DNA from: Microcaldota archaeon
GTDB taxonomy: Archaea; Micrarchaeota; Micrarchaeia; Norongarragalinales; UBA8480
Assembly (NCBI GenBank): GCA_030697615.1
Contig: JAUYPK010000001.1
Span: 1 to 7,832 of the forward strand
DNA length: 7,832 nt
Direction of reading: 5' to 3'
In this document: piece after piece, positions 6,455 to 7,832 of the stretch
Position numbering within the stretch: position 1 is the stretch's first letter
Layout: every line of letters begins with the position of its first letter
Made by a program: the position numbers and the translations under genes
The notes under the pieces: model-generated
The model's input: the letters and a program-made list of their open reading frames with translations, nothing else
Databases searched by the model: none
Told to the model about the DNA's origin: nothing

Positions 6455-7282
6455 TTACTTGAATAAAAGGTTAGCAACTAGTCCAATTATTGCATATACT
6501 TGTTGTTCGACGCTTGGAAACAATGGTAAGCCAAGTGAAGTGGACTTAGCGTCTTGCAAGAGTGTGCTTTCCGTTATTACTTTTGCGTTTGCAGTTTTGG
6601 TTATGTCCCTACTTGAAACTGACGTTACGTTGATTTGAAACGGCACTTCTTTTTGTATGTTTCCAACCACTTCAAAGAAAACCACTTGTTCACTTCCATG
6701 CGGTAAGAAAAACGTCTTGGTAAACTGCCAGTCGTACGGCAACCCACTTGCCTTAATTGTAAACGTGTCGCTTGCTACGCTTTTACTCTTTGCGACCAGT
6801 GCAAACACCGCAGGCTGGCCAACTCCAGCTGTTACCGTTGGCTGGCTAAGCGAAACGTCTAACACATCTGGGTCAACAGTCACTTTAAACTTGGCAATTT
6901 CTGGTTCAGTACCTTCATACTCATCAGTAAAGCCAACTGAAAATAGGTAGTCACCTTTAAGTGCATTTGGGCTAACAGTTGCAAATACTGTAAGTGGGCT
7001 TTCGTATCTTAAACTATCTCTTGATTCCCAGCCCGGCGGGAGGGTGGATTGAATAACACTAGCTTGGTCCCAAAACGCGTTGTGTCCAGTTGTCGGGTTA
7101 ATAGCTGCTGGCAAGCCAGTATCGCGCGAAAATTGTAGCTCGAGAGTTTGACCGGGTCCCACTGTACCTAAGTGAAGTGGCTCTTCTCCAGCAACTGCAT
7201 TTAACGGCTCAAGCAACGAAATACCTGTAACTAATGTTAACATGAGCGAAAATGCAACTATTGACATTACTATTTTTGCCAT
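6455..7282 (-). CDS. Exported protein with two Ig-like beta-sandwich domains, function unknown
   Basis: I do not recognise a specific family. The 275-residue product begins with a signal peptide: a Lys near the N-terminus, a long hydrophobic stretch to about residue 25, and a likely cleavage after NAVA at residue 31. Two beta-rich blocks follow at about 34-137 and 139-226. Features such as LPPGW, SPNALKGDYLFSVGF, QPTVTAGVGQPAVFAL and LPYDWQFTKTFFLPHGSEQV are typical of Ig-like NEW3/CARDB-type domains in archaeal surface proteins. The C-terminus (about 258-274, QQVYAIIGLVANLLFK) is hydrophobic and may anchor the protein. The frame extends to a GTG at 7297, but ATG 7282 gives a proper signal peptide and fits the TATA box upstream. 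It lies 37 bases ahead of elp3 on the same strand. An adhesin or envelope role is inference. Confidence 0.8.
   Translation of the reverse strand: MAKIVMSIVAFSLMLTLVTGISLLEPLNAVAGEEPLHLGTVGPGQTLELQFSRDTGLPAAINPTTGHNAFWDQASVIQSTLPPGWESRDSLRYESPLTVFATVSPNALKGDYLFSVGFTDEYEGTEPEIAKFKVTVDPDVLDVSLSQPTVTAGVGQPAVFALVAKSKSVASDTFTIKASGLPYDWQFTKTFFLPHGSEQVVFFEVVGNIQKEVPFQINVTSVSSRDITKTANAKVITESTLLQDAKSTSLGLPLFPSVEQQVYAIIGLVANLLFK
6461..6470 (-). promoter_or_regulatory. Candidate TATA box of elp3
   Basis: On the minus strand this reads CCTTTTATTC, just upstream of the end of the exported-protein gene. It would place a transcript start near 6440, about 22 bases before ATG 6417. The match is moderate. Read-through from the upstream gene 37 bases away is an equally good explanation for elp3 expression. 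Confidence 0.35.
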
Positions 7283-7369
7283 AGCTAATCTGTACACTAC
7301 TCGACATTATAATTATAGGTGGTGAGATGCCCGCGTTGCTTTGCTATGGCACTAAAACCCAGATTAGCT
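7278..7369. repeat. Pair of inverted repeats in permuted order around the exported-protein promoter
   Basis: GCCATAGC (7278-7285) is inverted as GCTATGGC at 7343-7350. The adjoining AGCTAATCTG (7283-7292) is inverted as CAGATTAGCT at 7360-7369. The left copy overlaps the start codon of the exported-protein gene. The two right-hand copies occur in swapped order, so this is not a simple hairpin. The spacer contains the TATA box. No function can be read from sequence alone. Confidence 0.55.
7306..7317 (-). promoter_or_regulatory. TATA box of the exported-protein gene
   Basis: On the minus strand this reads TATAATTATAAT. Its distance to ATG 7282 predicts a transcript start near 7288, so the leader is only a few bases or absent. 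No Shine-Dalgarno sequence is present before the ATG, in line with the other genes here. Confidence 0.6.
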
Positions 7370-7413
7370 TCTAAAAGTAAAACGACCAAAAACGCTGCTA
7401 AATGTTAAAAACC

Positions 7414-7427
7414 AAAAGCTTTATATA
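7414..7427 (+). promoter_or_regulatory. Strong archaeal promoter (BRE + TATA)
   Basis: AAAAGCTTTATATA combines a purine-rich BRE-like element with TTTATATA (7420-7427) and is the best TATA match in the window. On the plus strand it predicts a start near 7448-7450. No long plus-strand gene follows until 7739, so it should drive the structured stretch or small ORF at 7448-7651. The core is nearly symmetric, so a minus-strand start cannot be excluded. Confidence 0.65.
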
Positions 7428-7447
7428 CGCTTGCCCGTGTAATATTA

Positions 7448-7651
7448 TTCCCTACACGTATTCTACGAAGCAGAGTGGTGCTAGAGAGAAGCTGGCTTTT
7501 CGAATTTATCAAAAGGATTGCCTCCTTGGGGTTATATGCCTTTCCTTCTCTCACCACTGTCTCATTAACATTAGTTTACTTTTTATGCCGTAAGCTAGTG
7601 GCGTAAATAGTGTTAGTTTTATTTTCGAATTTTTCAGGTCCGCGGTTTTTT
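7448..7651 (+). ncRNA. Candidate structured non-coding RNA, class unknown
   Basis: The stretch begins at the start predicted from the strong TATA box and ends at a T6 run (7646-7651) after CCGCGG. It can fold into an 85-base hairpin: AGTGGTG 7474-7480 with CACCACT 7552-7558, then AGAGAAG 7485-7491 with CTTCTCT 7545-7551. All 14 pairs are Watson-Crick, with a CTAG bulge on one side. Inside is a small stem, AAGGA 7513-7517 / TCCTT 7523-7527. A second hairpin is TTTATGCC 7582-7589 / GGCGTAAA 7600-7607 with one G-T pair. I see no signature of tRNA, 5S, SRP or RNase P RNA. A 43-codon ORF covers part of the same stretch and is the competing explanation. Confidence 0.4.
7475..7606 (+). CDS. Possible small membrane peptide (43 codons), alternative to the ncRNA
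   Basis: A GTG at 7475 opens a 43-residue frame ending at TAA 7604-7606. It reads VVLERSWLFEFIKRIASLG followed by a hydrophobic run to about residue 38 and a basic end (CRKLVA). One membrane helix flanked by positive residues is plausible. It would start about 26 bases after the start predicted from the strong TATA box. There is no Shine-Dalgarno site, the start is GTG-GTG, and a 14-bp stem lies within the frame, so coding is uncertain. No family is recognised. Confidence 0.25.
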   Translation: MVLERSWLFEFIKRIASLGLYAFPSLTTVSLTLVYFLCRKLVA

Positions 7652-7693
7652 AAAAACAAGTTCAAAAAAAAAAACAGAACTCACTTCATCCCC

Positions 7694-7711
7694 AAAAGTT
7701 ATTTATTATTG
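7694..7711 (+). promoter_or_regulatory. Promoter of the gene at the right edge
   Basis: AAAAGTTATTTATTATTG offers a purine-rich BRE-like element and a TATTTATTA box centred near 7704. The predicted start is about 7730, leaving a leader of about 9 bases to GTG 7739 or about 21 to ATG 7751. An A11 run (7664-7674) lies just upstream. Confidence 0.5.
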
Positions 7712-7738
7712 CTATTGAAGCGCATTGGGATTACTGAA

Positions 7739-7832
7739 GTGCCGAAGTTCATGTGGAGCCAGCTAAGAATAAGTGAAAACATTTTTGCAAATGAATTAAG
7801 CTCCATGGGTACAGATAAAATACTCGCTGAAT
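7739..7832 (+). CDS. N-terminal fragment of an unidentified gene, cut by right edge
   Basis: The frame is open from GTG 7739 to the end of the window (31 complete codons): VPKFMWSQLRIS, then ENIFANELSSMGTDKILAE. An ATG at 7751 is an alternative start four codons later. Upstream of 7739 the frame stays open but is A/T-rich, low-complexity sequence containing the TATA-like box, so the gene probably begins here. The leader is short, as in the other genes. Too little is visible to name a family. It looks soluble, with no signal peptide. Confidence 0.5.
   Translation, partial: MPKFMWSQLRISENIFANELSSMGTDKILAE

Noticed and set aside
6418..6477. A 20-residue extension of Elp3 from ATG 6477
   Set aside because: It would overlap the upstream gene, does not resemble Elp3 N-termini, and would erase the candidate TATA box.
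7327..7374. 15-codon mini-ORF after a GGTGGTGAG sequence
   Set aside because: The ribosome-site-like sequence touches the ATG with no spacing, no promoter points at it, and it is too short to support.
7490..7516. TTCGAAT reminiscent of a tRNA T-loop
   Set aside because: The flanking bases do not form a T-stem, and no D-arm, anticodon arm or acceptor stem is present.
7402..7593. 63-residue plus-strand frame
   Set aside because: It starts upstream of and runs through the strong TATA box, so the predicted transcript would lack its start codon. The translation shows no family features.
7664..7674. A11 run as a minus-strand terminator (oligo-T)
   Set aside because: No minus-strand gene lies upstream of it in the window. 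It sits just ahead of a plus-strand promoter, so no role can be supported.

Overview
The window looks like chromosomal DNA from an archaeon. It carries an archaeal tRNA-dependent amidotransferase pair (gatD-gatE), a stand-alone archaeal-type Elp3, TATA-box promoters with very short or absent leaders, and few Shine-Dalgarno sites. Short intergenic gaps, moderate AT bias and a bacterial-type sigma-70-like gene would fit an uncultivated small-genome (DPANN-like, perhaps Diapherotrites-type) archaeon. That placement is inference only.

Layout from left to right: gatE (minus strand, cut by the left edge) follows gatD (minus) with one base between stop and start. Together they convert misacylated Glu-tRNA(Gln) to Gln-tRNA(Gln). 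The gap at 2949-3141 holds three consecutive palindromes, then a TATA box for a leaderless VIT1/CCC1-family metal transporter gene (plus). Two large back-to-back hairpins follow at 3872-3962. Next is a 286-residue plus-strand protein that reads as a divergent sigma-70 family factor: an N-terminal helix-turn-helix-like block, a region-2-like block, a region-3.2-like motif and a region-4-like HTH. It converges, with two stops three bases apart, on the minus-strand gene for Elp3, the radical SAM/acetyltransferase enzyme of tRNA wobble-uridine modification. Upstream of elp3 on the same strand is a gene for an exported protein with two Ig-like beta domains.

The right end (7283-7738) has no long credible gene. 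It holds a strong TATA box at 7420-7427, followed by a structured stretch that could be a non-coding RNA or a 43-codon membrane peptide gene. A plus-strand CDS begins at about 7739 and runs off the window.

Functionally, gatDE and elp3 belong to tRNA charging and modification, the VIT protein handles Fe/Mn, and the exported protein is a cell-surface component. The most unusual item is the sigma-like protein, because archaeal RNA polymerase normally uses TBP/TFB. Its missing melting aromatics and absent sigma-3 domain suggest a repurposed transcription or DNA-binding factor, or a very divergent sigma.
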